A stretch of 64,000 nucleotides of DNA from Petrotoga mexicana DSM 14811 (lineage in GTDB: Bacteria; Thermotogota; Thermotogae; Petrotogales; Petrotogaceae). The notes below the pieces were generated by a model. That model made no database searches and was not told where the DNA came from. It saw only the letters and a program-made list of their open reading frames with translations. A program made the translations under genes and the position numbers. The stretch lies in assembly GCF_002895565.1 (NCBI RefSeq), contig NZ_AZRN01000021.1:1-64000 (forward strand), in the 5' to 3' direction. Positions 42,588-51,060 of this stretch are shown one piece after another. Numbering within the stretch: position 1 is the first letter of the stretch; each line of letters starts with the position of its first letter.

Positions 42588-43745
42588 ATGAAAAAAGCAT
42601 CCTTGTCTTCTTTAAAAGAAAATAATGCAGCACTTATTTTTCAATCATTAAGGATTAATGGCCCTATGACAAGGGCCAAAATTGCAAGAGAAACACGACT
42701 CATGCCTTCGACTGTGAGTTATATAACGAACCTTTTAATACATAAAAAGGTCTTGAAAGAAGTTGGAAGTGAGGATGTTTCTCGCGTTGGGAAAAAGGGT
42801 ATTCTACTTGATATAAACTACGATAATTTCTTGTTTATTGGATATGATGTGGGTTCTGCATACTCAAGGGTTATTGTCTCAAGCGGGAAGGGCGACATCT
42901 TATATTCCAAAAGATTCGCCTCAGAGAAAAACGACAAATTGTTGAAGCAGATTTATGAAAATATAAAAATTGTTAAAAACAAATTCGACATAATCGGTAT
43001 AGGGATGGCTTTTCCTGGTTATATAGACCCAGAAAGTGGTGTGGTTATAAGATCTCACAATATTGATATATCGAACTTTGAGGTTAAAAAGGTGATGAAA
43101 AAAGAGTTCAATCTGCCAGCTTACGTGGATCATAACACAATAATGATGGCACGGAACTTAATTTCTAACAATTCCCACAAAGAGAAAGATTTTTGTGTAA
43201 TCAACATTGGTCCAGGTATAGGAGTAGGGATAGTAAGTAACGGAAAGATATTGAGGGGATATAAGAACGCTGCGGGAGAGTTAGGCCATGTTACGGTTAA
43301 CCCCGAAGGAAGAAGGTGTAACTGCGGTAAAAATGGTTGTTTGGAAACAGAAAGCTCCAGTAAGGCGATTGTTAGAAATTACGAAGAAATATCCGGGAAA
43401 AAATTAGAGTGTGAAAGAAGTTGTGAATCAAAATTGGTGTATGAATTAGCCAAAAAAGGTGATGAAAATGCGATAAAAGCGTTTGAAAGAGCAGGAAAAT
43501 ATTTAGGAATTGGCATTGCTACTTTAGTCAATATTTTAAATCCAGAAAAGGTCTATATAGCAGGTGGAGTGTCAAATGGGTGGGAATTTCTCAAAGACTC
43601 CATTGAACAAAGTTACAACCAGCATATATTTTACGCAAATAAAGATGTAACTATTGAAGTTTCTTCGATAGGAGAATATATAACAGCTTGCGGGGCTGCG
43701 ACTTATGCCTTCGAAAAATATGTAAGGGAAGAAATAATACCATGA
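42588..43745 (+). CDS. ROK-family transcriptional regulator
   Basis: About 385-aa NagC/XylR-type regulator: N-terminal winged helix (MTRAKIARETRLMPSTVSYI), then a ROK sugar-kinase-like fold with GIGMAFPG, GPGIGVGIV and zinc motif CNCGKNGCLE. It probably binds a sugar or uronate and controls this operon. ATG 42588 is given; the TTG just before it (42585) is equally well placed relative to CGGAGGT. Confidence 0.92.
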   Translation: MKKASLSSLKENNAALIFQSLRINGPMTRAKIARETRLMPSTVSYITNLLIHKKVLKEVGSEDVSRVGKKGILLDINYDNFLFIGYDVGSAYSRVIVSSGKGDILYSKRFASEKNDKLLKQIYENIKIVKNKFDIIGIGMAFPGYIDPESGVVIRSHNIDISNFEVKKVMKKEFNLPAYVDHNTIMMARNLISNNSHKEKDFCVINIGPGIGVGIVSNGKILRGYKNAAGELGHVTVNPEGRRCNCGKNGCLETESSSKAIVRNYEEISGKKLECERSCESKLVYELAKKGDENAIKAFERAGKYLGIGIATLVNILNPEKVYIAGGVSNGWEFLKDSIEQSYNQHIFYANKDVTIEVSSIGEYITACGAATYAFEKYVREEIIP

Positions 43746-43759
43746 GGAGGAAAATTTAA

Positions 43760-44932
43760 ATGTTTACAATTTTACCGAAGAAAGGGATTTCTCTGGGTCT
43801 TGGAGATAGAATAGGGATTGCAACCACGGGCCATATAAAAGTTGCAAAAAAATACAACTTCTTTCCTGTTTTCGCACAACAAAGTATTAGGGAGTTAAAT
43901 TTTACAGGAAGAACGTTTACTGATGTAAGAAAAGACGTACTAAACGCGCTTATTGAAGAAAATTATGTTGGAAACAGTGGATTTGATGGAGATCATTTGA
44001 AAAGTGACGAGGAGATTCAATATGCTTTAGATTCGGGAATTACAATGTTGACTTTGGATTGCTCAGAGCATATGAATAAAGATTCTTCTATAAAAGACCA
44101 AATATTTGAACAATTTTATAACAAAAGCTTTTTTGTAAACGATATGCCCATAGAATATTCAGATAAAAACGAATTGAATGAAATTGTTTCAATTTATGCC
44201 AGCGTTATCGAAAGAGTTATAGATGTATGGAACAAATTTCCAAAGGTAAATAAAAAAGAAGTATCTTTTGAAGTTTCAGTTGACGAGACAGATGTTCCAA
44301 CAGATGAAAAAACACACTTTTTGATCTCTAAATATATCAACGATGAAGGAGTAAAAATAGATACACTAGCCCCGCGCTTCCCTGGGGAGTTTCAAAAAGG
44401 TATTGACTATATAGGAAATGTACAAGAGTTTAAAAAGTCTCTTATCAAACAAGAGAAAATAGCCAAATACTTTGGATATAGGCTTTCCATTCATTCTGGT
44501 AGCGATAAATTCTCCATTTATCCTATAATAGGTGAAGTTACTCAAGGAAATTACCACCTAAAAACATCTGGAACCAGCTTCCTTGAAGCTATTAAGGTTG
44601 TAGCTCAGAAAGATCCAGAATTCTTCAAAAAAATCTGGCAAACATGTCTTGATAAAAGAGAAGAGATGGATAAATATTACCATCTTTCCTGTAACCCATT
44701 CTCTGTTCCAAAAGATTTATCCCCAACAGAGTACCTCAAAAATCCAGATGCAAGGCAAACACTGCATGTTTCATATATGTTCGTTTTGAACCCACAATAC
44801 GATTTCAGAGAAAAGTTCTTTGAGATCCTTACAAAATACCAAAATGAATACCATGAAAACGTTGCAAACCATATAGAAAAACATGTAAAAGAACTTAAAA
44901 TTGAAGAAACAATTCATAAACAGAAAAAATAA
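43760..44932 (+). CDS. uxaE: tagaturonate epimerase UxaE
   Basis: 390-aa protein recognisable as the UxaE family first described in Thermotoga, which interconverts tagaturonate and fructuronate. Visible are an N-terminal LGLGDRIGIATTGH and the central FGYRLSIHSGSDKFSIYP segment with conserved His/Asp. It links UxaC's galacturonate product to the fructuronate/mannonate route, avoiding a separate altronate branch. Ribosome site GAGGAGG. Recognition is by motif memory rather than alignment. Confidence 0.78.
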   Translation: MFTILPKKGISLGLGDRIGIATTGHIKVAKKYNFFPVFAQQSIRELNFTGRTFTDVRKDVLNALIEENYVGNSGFDGDHLKSDEEIQYALDSGITMLTLDCSEHMNKDSSIKDQIFEQFYNKSFFVNDMPIEYSDKNELNEIVSIYASVIERVIDVWNKFPKVNKKEVSFEVSVDETDVPTDEKTHFLISKYINDEGVKIDTLAPRFPGEFQKGIDYIGNVQEFKKSLIKQEKIAKYFGYRLSIHSGSDKFSIYPIIGEVTQGNYHLKTSGTSFLEAIKVVAQKDPEFFKKIWQTCLDKREEMDKYYHLSCNPFSVPKDLSPTEYLKNPDARQTLHVSYMFVLNPQYDFREKFFEILTKYQNEYHENVANHIEKHVKELKIEETIHKQKK

Positions 44933-44939
44933 GAAAACA

Positions 44940-44984
44940 GGAGCATTTATTAGCTAATCTTAAATAATTGCTAATAATTGCTCC
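44940..44984 (+). terminator. long hairpin after uxaE
   Basis: GGAGCATTTATTAGC pairs with GCTAATAATTGCTCC (one mismatch), 15-nt loop. No T run follows (TCAATGC), so it could be a weak terminator or a stabilising hairpin. Confidence 0.6.
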
Positions 44985-45003
44985 TCAATGCTTATAATCG
45001 GAT

Positions 45004-45032
45004 TTGACAATTAGGTATTCTTTTATTATAAT
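45004..45032 (+). promoter_or_regulatory. consensus promoter upstream of the GH28 gene
   Basis: TTGACA (45004-45009), 17-nt spacer, TATAAT (45027-45032). Perfect boxes. About 175 nt upstream of the upstream ATG at 45206. Confidence 0.85.
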
Positions 45033-45046
45033 TTTTTTGGTTTAAA

Positions 45047-45069
45047 AATAAGAAAGTCGCTTTCTTATT
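45047..45069. promoter_or_regulatory. inverted repeat just downstream of the GH28 promoter
   Basis: AATAAGAAAG TCG CTTTCTTATT, perfect 10-nt arms, centred about 26 nt after the -10. A related palindrome AGAAAGTACTTTCT is found at 46662-46675 upstream of the next gene. Suited to be a repressor operator. Confidence 0.6.
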
Positions 45070-45205
45070 ATGAAAACAAATATTCTCATTATAGAATGCA
45101 AAGTTATCGATTTTTTTACATACTTAAAGGTTTTAGAAGAAAGTTAAAATGAGTGTTCTGATACTTTTACAGATATTCTAAATTTAATCAGAGGAAAAAT
45201 TAAAA

Positions 45206-45235
45206 ATGAAAAGTTTTTTGGTGATTTTATTATGA
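45206..45235 (+). pseudogene. short frame holding the lost signal-peptide start of the GH28 gene
   Basis: ATG at 45206 after AGAGGAAA encodes MKSFLVILL and stops at TGA 45233-45235, overlapping the ATG of the polygalacturonase frame (45232). Joined in one frame the two read MKSFLVILL-MICVSSSS-KVINA-VDTQ, a normal signal peptide. A one-base change near 45230 would explain the split. Confidence 0.6.
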
Positions 45236-46572
45236 TTTGCGTTTCATCTTCATCTAAAGTCATAAATGCAGTAGATACACAGGATGATTGGAATAGGGCT
45301 TCAGAAATTATTCAATCAGTACAAAGACCAAAAATTTCTGAAAAAAAATTTGTTATCACAGATTTTCGTGCAGCAAATGATGGTGTTGCTGATGCTCGCT
45401 CTGCTATTATAAAAGCAATTGATGCAGCAAGTGATAATGGAGGTGGACGTGTAGTTATACCAGCAGGGGAGTGGTATTGTAAAGGTCCCATTCATTTAAA
45501 AAGTAATATTGAGTTGCATGTAGCTGAAGGTGCACATCTTTTATTTAGTCCATATGCAAAAGATTATTTACCTGTTGTACTTACTAAATATGAAGGAACT
45601 AGATTATATAACTATTCTCCATTAATTTATGCAAGAAATGTTCATGATGTAGCAATTACAGGTAAAGGTGTAATAGACGGAAATAAGGATAGTGAATTTT
45701 TATGTTTTTTAGATAAACATAATTCAGACGTTGCGTTTTTGCGTCAAATGGGATCTGAAGGGGTACCTGTAGAAGAACGTATTTTCGGTGAAGGTCATTT
45801 TCTTAGACCATGTATGATTCAATTTTATGATGCAGAACGTGTTTTGCTAAAAGATTATACAGTAGTGAATTCTCCCTTTTGGGTTAATCACTTAAATTAC
45901 ACTAATCATGCATTTGTCAGTGGGATTAATGTAGATACCCATAACGCAAATAACGATGGAATTGATATTGAATCAAGCTCATATGTTATTGTGGAAAAAT
46001 CAAAGTTCCAAACAGGAGATGATTCAGTAGTTGTTAAGTCAGGGCGTGATTATGATGGCCGACAGGTTGGAATACCTAGTAAAAATATTGTAGTTTATCA
46101 AAATGATATGGGCGGCGAAGATGGGGTTGCACTTGGTAGTGAAATGTCTGGTGGTATTCGTAATGTATTCTTTACTGATAATATTTTAAGAAATGGAACT
46201 TCAGCATTCAGGTTCAAGTCTAATCTTGATCGTGGAGGTGTGGTTGAAAACATTCGAGTCCGCAATATGGAAATTGATACATTTGAACGTCTTTTCTGGT
46301 TTCAAATGAACTATCCAGGTGAATTAGGCGGATACTATCCAAGTATTTATAAGAATATTGTATTTGAGAATATTACTGTAAAAAATGTAGAAACGGTATT
46401 TGAGTCACATGCACCAAAGGGGTTCCCTCTGCAGGATGTTGTACTGAAAAATATCATAATCAAGAATGTAGAAAGTGATAATCCAATTATTTTAGAGAAC
46501 GCTAAGAATATTTGTTTTGAAAATGTAAAGCTCAATGATCAGTATATAAACGCTACTATTGATTGGTATTAA
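45232..46572 (+). CDS. GH28 polygalacturonase, frame-broken at the signal peptide
   Basis: 446-aa right-handed beta-helix glycosidase attacking polygalacturonate. GH28 landmarks: NNDGIDIES, GDDSVVVKSG, the GSE variant of GHG and the FRFKSN variant of RIK, as in exo-acting bacterial members. The frame starts at ATG 45232 without its own ribosome site; an upstream mini-frame supplies the missing signal-peptide start (see 45206). Arginine is mostly CGT/CGA/CGC, while neighbours use AGA almost exclusively, which points to recent transfer. Without repair or frameshifting the enzyme would stay in the cytoplasm. Confidence 0.85.
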   Translation: MICVSSSSKVINAVDTQDDWNRASEIIQSVQRPKISEKKFVITDFRAANDGVADARSAIIKAIDAASDNGGGRVVIPAGEWYCKGPIHLKSNIELHVAEGAHLLFSPYAKDYLPVVLTKYEGTRLYNYSPLIYARNVHDVAITGKGVIDGNKDSEFLCFLDKHNSDVAFLRQMGSEGVPVEERIFGEGHFLRPCMIQFYDAERVLLKDYTVVNSPFWVNHLNYTNHAFVSGINVDTHNANNDGIDIESSSYVIVEKSKFQTGDDSVVVKSGRDYDGRQVGIPSKNIVVYQNDMGGEDGVALGSEMSGGIRNVFFTDNILRNGTSAFRFKSNLDRGGVVENIRVRNMEIDTFERLFWFQMNYPGELGGYYPSIYKNIVFENITVKNVETVFESHAPKGFPLQDVVLKNIIIKNVESDNPIILENAKNICFENVKLNDQYINATIDWY

Positions 46573-46661
46573 TGGAGTATTTCTACATTTAAAATTTAAA
46601 AAACTTTCTAGCTCTTTTAAATAAGAATAACGCAGTGAAAAACAAATTTGAGATATGAAAC

Positions 46662-46675
46662 AGAAAGTACTTTCT
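46662..46675. promoter_or_regulatory. palindrome AGAAAGTACTTTCT
   Basis: Perfect 14-nt palindrome sharing AGAAAGT-n-CTTTCT with the inverted repeat at 45047-45069; both lie upstream of the homologous leader segment. Confidence 0.5.
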
Positions 46676-46804
46676 TTTTAGAATAAATAATAATAGCTAG
46701 GGTTTAATAATCAGTGAAAAGAACTAATCTCATTATAAACAGTAAAGTTGTCGGTTTTCTTAAATACTAGAAAGTATTAAAAAATGGTTAAAAAATGAGT
46801 GTTT

Positions 46805-46819
46805 TATAGGATTTCTATA
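46805..46819. promoter_or_regulatory. candidate hexuronate operator TATAG-GATTT-CTATA
   Basis: Palindrome 36-50 nt before ATG 46855, a variant of the TTTAG-N5-CTAAA sites at 49309, 51011 and 57390, with the same distance to the start codon. Confidence 0.5.
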
Positions 46820-46854
46820 GATAGTAAAAATATATTAAGTAAGGAGAAAAGTGT

Positions 46855-48087
46855 ATGAATAAAGTTTATTTTGCAGTAGTAGGAATTAGAAACTTTGCAG
46901 CAGAACATATCAAGTTTATAAAACAATTAGAAAATGAGGGAGAAATCAAATTAGCAGGAATAGTGGTAGAAGATCGAAGGAAAAATTTTGACCTTGAGAA
47001 AAAATTTAAAAAAGAAGGAGTAGAGATTTTCTACTCGTATGATGACCTTCTAAAAAACGCTCGAGATTTTGTAGATGTAATCACACTACCGACTGCCATT
47101 CATACTCATAGCGAAATGGCAATAAAAGCTATGAAATACGGATATAATGTTTTATTAGAGAAACCTCCAGCTGCTACCGTTCAAGAAGTAGATAAAATTA
47201 TAGAAGCAGAGAAAGAAACGGGAAAGTTTTGTTCGATAGGTTTTCATATGATTCATTCGAGATCTATCAGAAAGTTGAAAGAAATTATTTTGCAAGGAAA
47301 ATTAGGGCAAATTAAAGAAATCAGTTGTAAAGCTATATGGCCAAGATATCGTTCATATTATACCAGAAATGAATGGGCCGGTAAAAGTATATACAACGGA
47401 CATATTATATTAGATGGACCTATAAATAACGCTTTAGCCCATTACTTAAACAATATGCTTTACTTAATAGGTCCTAGTATGAACGAATCAATCGATCTTG
47501 AAACTGTGAGGGCAGAATTATATAGAGCTCACACTTACATTGAAACAGAAGATACTTCATGTATAGAAGCTAAAGCAATTAATGGTACAAAGATACATTT
47601 CTATGTAACTCATGCTTCAAATAAAAAATTAGATCCCTATATGGTAATCGAAGGAACAAAAGGGAAAGCCTATTGGGATTTTTCTGAAAAAACAACAATA
47701 CTTTTAAATAATGGGGAAAAAATAGAGTTTGATAATGAAGGAATAGACCCTCATTTAGAAGTCTTTAGAATTGTAGCTAAAAAGCATTTGGGTGTTATAG
47801 ATGAATTATATTCCACACCAAAAAATTCACGACCATTTGTAGTAGCTGTAAATGGTGCCTACGACTCGGCTGAAAAAATTGTTCCTATACCAAAAAATTT
47901 CATAAAAGAATATGAAGAAGAAAATGAATATAAAACTGTTTTAAATAATATTGATGAAATAATAGATGAAGCCTTTGAAAAGAAAGTCCTTTTTTCAGAT
48001 ATAGGAATCACATGGGCTCGTGCAACAAAAGAAATAAAAGTCAAAGAATATAAGTCTTTCAACCCATTTTTGAAAAAAGATGCTTAG
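46855..48087 (+). CDS. Gfo/Idh/MocA-family oxidoreductase (1)
   Basis: 410-aa NAD(P)-dependent dehydrogenase with N-terminal Rossmann fold (VVGIRNFAAEH), the LLEKPPAAT motif (EKP with catalytic Lys) and a C-terminal alpha/beta domain with ILDGPINNALAHYL. It oxidises or reduces a sugar, uronate or inositol-like substrate; the pectin context suggests a uronic-acid derivative. GTAAGGAG precedes the ATG. The second such gene follows after 12 nt. Confidence 0.87.
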   Translation: MNKVYFAVVGIRNFAAEHIKFIKQLENEGEIKLAGIVVEDRRKNFDLEKKFKKEGVEIFYSYDDLLKNARDFVDVITLPTAIHTHSEMAIKAMKYGYNVLLEKPPAATVQEVDKIIEAEKETGKFCSIGFHMIHSRSIRKLKEIILQGKLGQIKEISCKAIWPRYRSYYTRNEWAGKSIYNGHIILDGPINNALAHYLNNMLYLIGPSMNESIDLETVRAELYRAHTYIETEDTSCIEAKAINGTKIHFYVTHASNKKLDPYMVIEGTKGKAYWDFSEKTTILLNNGEKIEFDNEGIDPHLEVFRIVAKKHLGVIDELYSTPKNSRPFVVAVNGAYDSAEKIVPIPKNFIKEYEEENEYKTVLNNIDEIIDEAFEKKVLFSDIGITWARATKEIKVKEYKSFNPFLKKDA

Positions 48088-48099
48088 GGGGTCTTTAAT

Positions 48100-49095
48100 A
48101 TGAAGTTATGCTTTGTAGGTTCAAGTGGCCATTATCATTATGTTGTAACACCCTTAAGACTTTATCATAATCTGAACATAAATGTTGTTGGAATTGCTCC
48201 TGGTTCCAATGGAGAAAACATAGACAAATTACGTAAAGAAATAGAAGACTTAGGATATAAACCAAAAATATATGAAGATTACAAGAAAATGTTCGATGAA
48301 ACTAACCCAGATATAGCCATCATTAACTGCTTTTTTGGCGATTTAGCTAAAGTTTCAATTGAAGCTTTAAACAGAAAGATTCATGTTTTTACAGAAAAAC
48401 CTGTAGCCACAAACTTTGAAGATCTTGATTTATTAAAGGAAGCTTACTTAAAAAGTCAATGTTCTTTCACAGCTATGTTCGGTATAAGGTACAAACCATG
48501 GTTTTTAACAGCTTATAATTATTTAAAAAAAGGTGTTGTAGGAGAAATAAGACTTCTCAATGCTCAAAAATCTTATAAACTTGGTCAAAGAGAGCCATTT
48601 TATAAACAAAGAAAAACTTATGGAGGCACTATTCCATGGGTTGGAAGTCACGGGATTGATTGGATCCGGTGGGTTACAGGAGTAAATTTTATTTCTGTAT
48701 ATGCAGCTCATTCGAAAAAATATAATAATAACTATGGGGATTTAGAGACAAGTGCATTATGCCAGTTTGAACTTGAAAATGAAATTTTTGCTTCATTATC
48801 AATAGATTACTACAGACCTAACAATGCTCCTACACATGATGACGATAGATTAAGAGTTGTTGGCACAAAAGGAATAATAGAAATAATGCATAATAAAGTA
48901 TATTTAATCGATAATGAAGTGCCTGGGATTCGTGAACTACCGTTAGAAGAAGAAAAAAGCATATTTCTAGATTTTTTAAGCGAAATAGAGAAAAAAGGAA
49001 AGTGTATGGTCACCGCTGAAGATTCTTTTGAAGTGACAAGGATATGTTTAAAAGCCCTTCAATCTGCCGACGAAGAAAAAATTATATTTTTATGA
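48100..49095 (+). CDS. Gfo/Idh/MocA-family oxidoreductase (2)
   Basis: 331-aa member of the same superfamily: N-terminal FVGSSGHYHYVVTPL, FTEKPVATN and WVGSHGIDWIRW (catalytic-domain His). The glycine motif is GSSGHYH rather than GxGxxG, so cofactor binding may be unusual. GGGGGT precedes the ATG. Encoded immediately after the first copy, probably a functional pair in uronate conversion. Exact role unknown. Confidence 0.85.
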   Translation: MKLCFVGSSGHYHYVVTPLRLYHNLNINVVGIAPGSNGENIDKLRKEIEDLGYKPKIYEDYKKMFDETNPDIAIINCFFGDLAKVSIEALNRKIHVFTEKPVATNFEDLDLLKEAYLKSQCSFTAMFGIRYKPWFLTAYNYLKKGVVGEIRLLNAQKSYKLGQREPFYKQRKTYGGTIPWVGSHGIDWIRWVTGVNFISVYAAHSKKYNNNYGDLETSALCQFELENEIFASLSIDYYRPNNAPTHDDDRLRVVGTKGIIEIMHNKVYLIDNEVPGIRELPLEEEKSIFLDFLSEIEKKGKCMVTAEDSFEVTRICLKALQSADEEKIIFL

Positions 49096-49308
49096 TTTGA
49101 AAATCAAAATAAATATTATAGCTTCTTGTTGATACTTTAGAAAATGGGAAGTGGTTTTATGAGGAGTTAGAGGGTACGATAAAATGTCTCGCTTTTCAAA
49201 AAATTAATAAAAACTAGTCTCTAACACTGAATAAAATTCATTATGAGAAGTGAGGCAATCGAAAAATCTATTTTTTTAGAAGTGTGGGCTGATAAGCGCT
49301 TTGGATTT

Positions 49309-49323
49309 TTTAAAGACGCTAAA
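49309..49323. promoter_or_regulatory. candidate hexuronate operator TTTAA-AGACG-CTAAA
   Basis: Imperfect member of the TTTAG-N5-CTAAA family, 24-38 nt before the pectate lyase start; a half-site TTTTAGAAG is 35 nt further upstream. Confidence 0.4.
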
Positions 49324-49346
49324 TTAGAAATAAAGGGAGGTTGAGA

Positions 49347-50663
49347 ATGATGAAAAAAGTATTATTACTAGTTTTACTGTGTTTGTCAGTAATTTCTTTT
49401 GCAGGTGAAGTTATTATTGAAGGCAACACACAACTCATGCAACTAGGCAGAGAAGTGCTTGCTGAAAATGATGGTTGGGGAGCCTTTGGCAACGGAACAA
49501 CTGGAGGTTCTAGTGCGATAAAAGATAACATTTATCTTGTAAAGACAAAAGAAGAATTAATACAAGCTCTAGGAGGAAATAATAAAGAAAATCGATACAA
49601 CGATATCCCTAAGATAATCTTTATCGAAGGTACAATCCAAGTCAGCGAACCTTACGAAAAATATAAGGATCCCAAATTTGATTTTGACAAATATCTAGAA
49701 GAATATTCACCTGAAAATTGGGGGAAGAAGGAAGTTACTGGACCATTAGAAGAAGCCAGAGCAAGATCTCAAAAAAATCAAGCAGAAGATATTATAATTT
49801 ACGTTGGTTCAAATACTACTATAATAGGTGTCGGGGACAATGCTAAAATAGTTGGAGCAGCTTTACAAGTTAAAGGAGTTAATAATGTAATTATTAGAAA
49901 TATTACGTTTGAAAGCCCTATCGATTATTTTCCCGCATGGGACCCCACCGATGGTGAATTTGGAGAATGGAACTCAGAATATGATTGCTTAACAATAGAA
50001 AATTCTAAAAATGTGTGGGTGGATCATTGTACATTCAGTGATGGTGAATATTTAGACATTGAATTACCTGTATATTTTGGAAGACTATTTCAACAACATG
50101 ATGGATTGTTAGACATAAAAAATGAAGCTGATTTAATAACAATTTCTTATAATATTTTCTATAACCACGATAAAACTATGCTTATTGGTTCTAGCGATAG
50201 CCGTACACAAGATAGAGGACATTTGAGAGTCACTCTTCATCATAATCTATTTGAAAACGTTACACAACGATTACCAAGGGTACGATTCGGCCAAGTTCAT
50301 GTATACAACAATTACTACAAAATCAATCCTCATTCCCCGTACCATTTTGACTATGCTTGGGGAGTTGGAGTTGAATCCCAAATACATGCTCAAAATAATT
50401 ACTTCGATATACCATGGAGTGTAAACGTGTCAAACATAATAAAAAGATGGAAAGGAAACAATATATATGAGGAGGGTAATGTGGTTTTGTATCCTTCCAG
50501 TGAACCATTTTATACAAATATCTTGAAAGCTCATAATGATGTTAATGTCGATGATACATTAGTCTGTTCAGTTAATTGGGAACCCGTATTAGTTAGGAGA
50601 ATTGATCCAACAATGTCTGTTCCTGCAATCGTTATGAACGAAGCAGGAGCAGGAAAATTATAA
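49347..50663 (+). CDS. secreted PL1 pectate lyase
   Basis: 438-aa beta-helix lyase that cleaves polygalacturonate by beta-elimination, giving 4,5-unsaturated ends. Signal peptide MMKKVLLLVLLCLSVISF, cleavage near AGE. PL1 motifs: VWVDHCTFSDG, DGLLDIKNEAD (calcium site) and LHHNLFENVTQRLPRVRFGQVHVYNN with the catalytic Arg. Starts considered: TTG 49341, ATG 49347, ATG 49350; 49347 or 49350 are best spaced from AAGGGAGG. Confidence 0.93.
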   Translation: MMKKVLLLVLLCLSVISFAGEVIIEGNTQLMQLGREVLAENDGWGAFGNGTTGGSSAIKDNIYLVKTKEELIQALGGNNKENRYNDIPKIIFIEGTIQVSEPYEKYKDPKFDFDKYLEEYSPENWGKKEVTGPLEEARARSQKNQAEDIIIYVGSNTTIIGVGDNAKIVGAALQVKGVNNVIIRNITFESPIDYFPAWDPTDGEFGEWNSEYDCLTIENSKNVWVDHCTFSDGEYLDIELPVYFGRLFQQHDGLLDIKNEADLITISYNIFYNHDKTMLIGSSDSRTQDRGHLRVTLHHNLFENVTQRLPRVRFGQVHVYNNYYKINPHSPYHFDYAWGVGVESQIHAQNNYFDIPWSVNVSNIIKRWKGNNIYEEGNVVLYPSSEPFYTNILKAHNDVNVDDTLVCSVNWEPVLVRRIDPTMSVPAIVMNEAGAGKL

Positions 50664-50917
50664 AAGCTTTTTTCTAAACCTACATAGTTGAGGTAAACGA
50701 TTTAAGAAAGGACGATAAAACGCAACAGGTTTAAAAAACGAAAAAACGAATAAATTTGATGATCTAAGCTTTTTGGAAATTGGCCGTGCAAGTTTAAACC
50801 ATCTATAGCAAAGGCGAAAAGAATTCATTTTTACGAATTATTGGGATCTTGTTTGAAAAAAATAATAAAAAATATCTTAAATAAAGTTCAGAACGTGAGA
50901 GGCGGCTTGAATGTGTG

Positions 50918-50933
50918 TTTAGGAGTTTCTAAA
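50918..50933. promoter_or_regulatory. candidate hexuronate operator TTTAG-GAGTTT-CTAAA
   Basis: Inverted TTTAG/CTAAA with a 6-nt centre, 128 nt upstream of the binding-protein start; first of two sites in this leader. Confidence 0.5.
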
Positions 50934-51010
50934 GATGACATAACATTTTACTGAGAGGAGGTGAGTATTTAATATCGGAGCTAAGCTATTGAAAAATTGT
51001 TCAAATACGT

Positions 51011-51029
51011 TTTTTAGAATTTCTAAAAA
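51011..51029. promoter_or_regulatory. candidate hexuronate operator TTTTTAGAATTTCTAAAAA
   Basis: Perfect palindrome with 9-nt arms around one base; the best member of the family. It lies 32-50 nt before ATG 51061. Confidence 0.7.
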
Positions 51030-51060
51030 CACTATGTATATAAATAAAAGGAGGTCAAGG

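Larger units (their letters stand above)
46573..46854. other. leader region of the Gfo/Idh genes, homologous to the GH28 leader
   Basis: About 280 non-coding nt. Part of it (46735-46835) aligns with 45095-45190: CTCATTATA, AAAGTTnTCGnTTTT, ATACT and AAAATGAGTGTT recur in the same order. It also holds the palindromes at 46662-46675 and 46805-46819. Confidence 0.6.
50664..51060. other. long leader before the ABC binding-protein gene
   Basis: About 400 non-coding nt containing two copies of the TTTAG/CTAAA palindrome (50918-50933, 51011-51029). A strong ribosome-like site GAGAGGAGGTG at 50953-50963 is followed only by a 3-codon frame (GTG AGT ATT TAA). No consensus promoter was recognised. Confidence 0.4.

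Noticed and set aside
50953-50974. Possible leader peptide after GAGGAGGTG
   Set aside because: Only a 3-codon frame (GTG AGT ATT TAA) follows; too short to claim as a gene.
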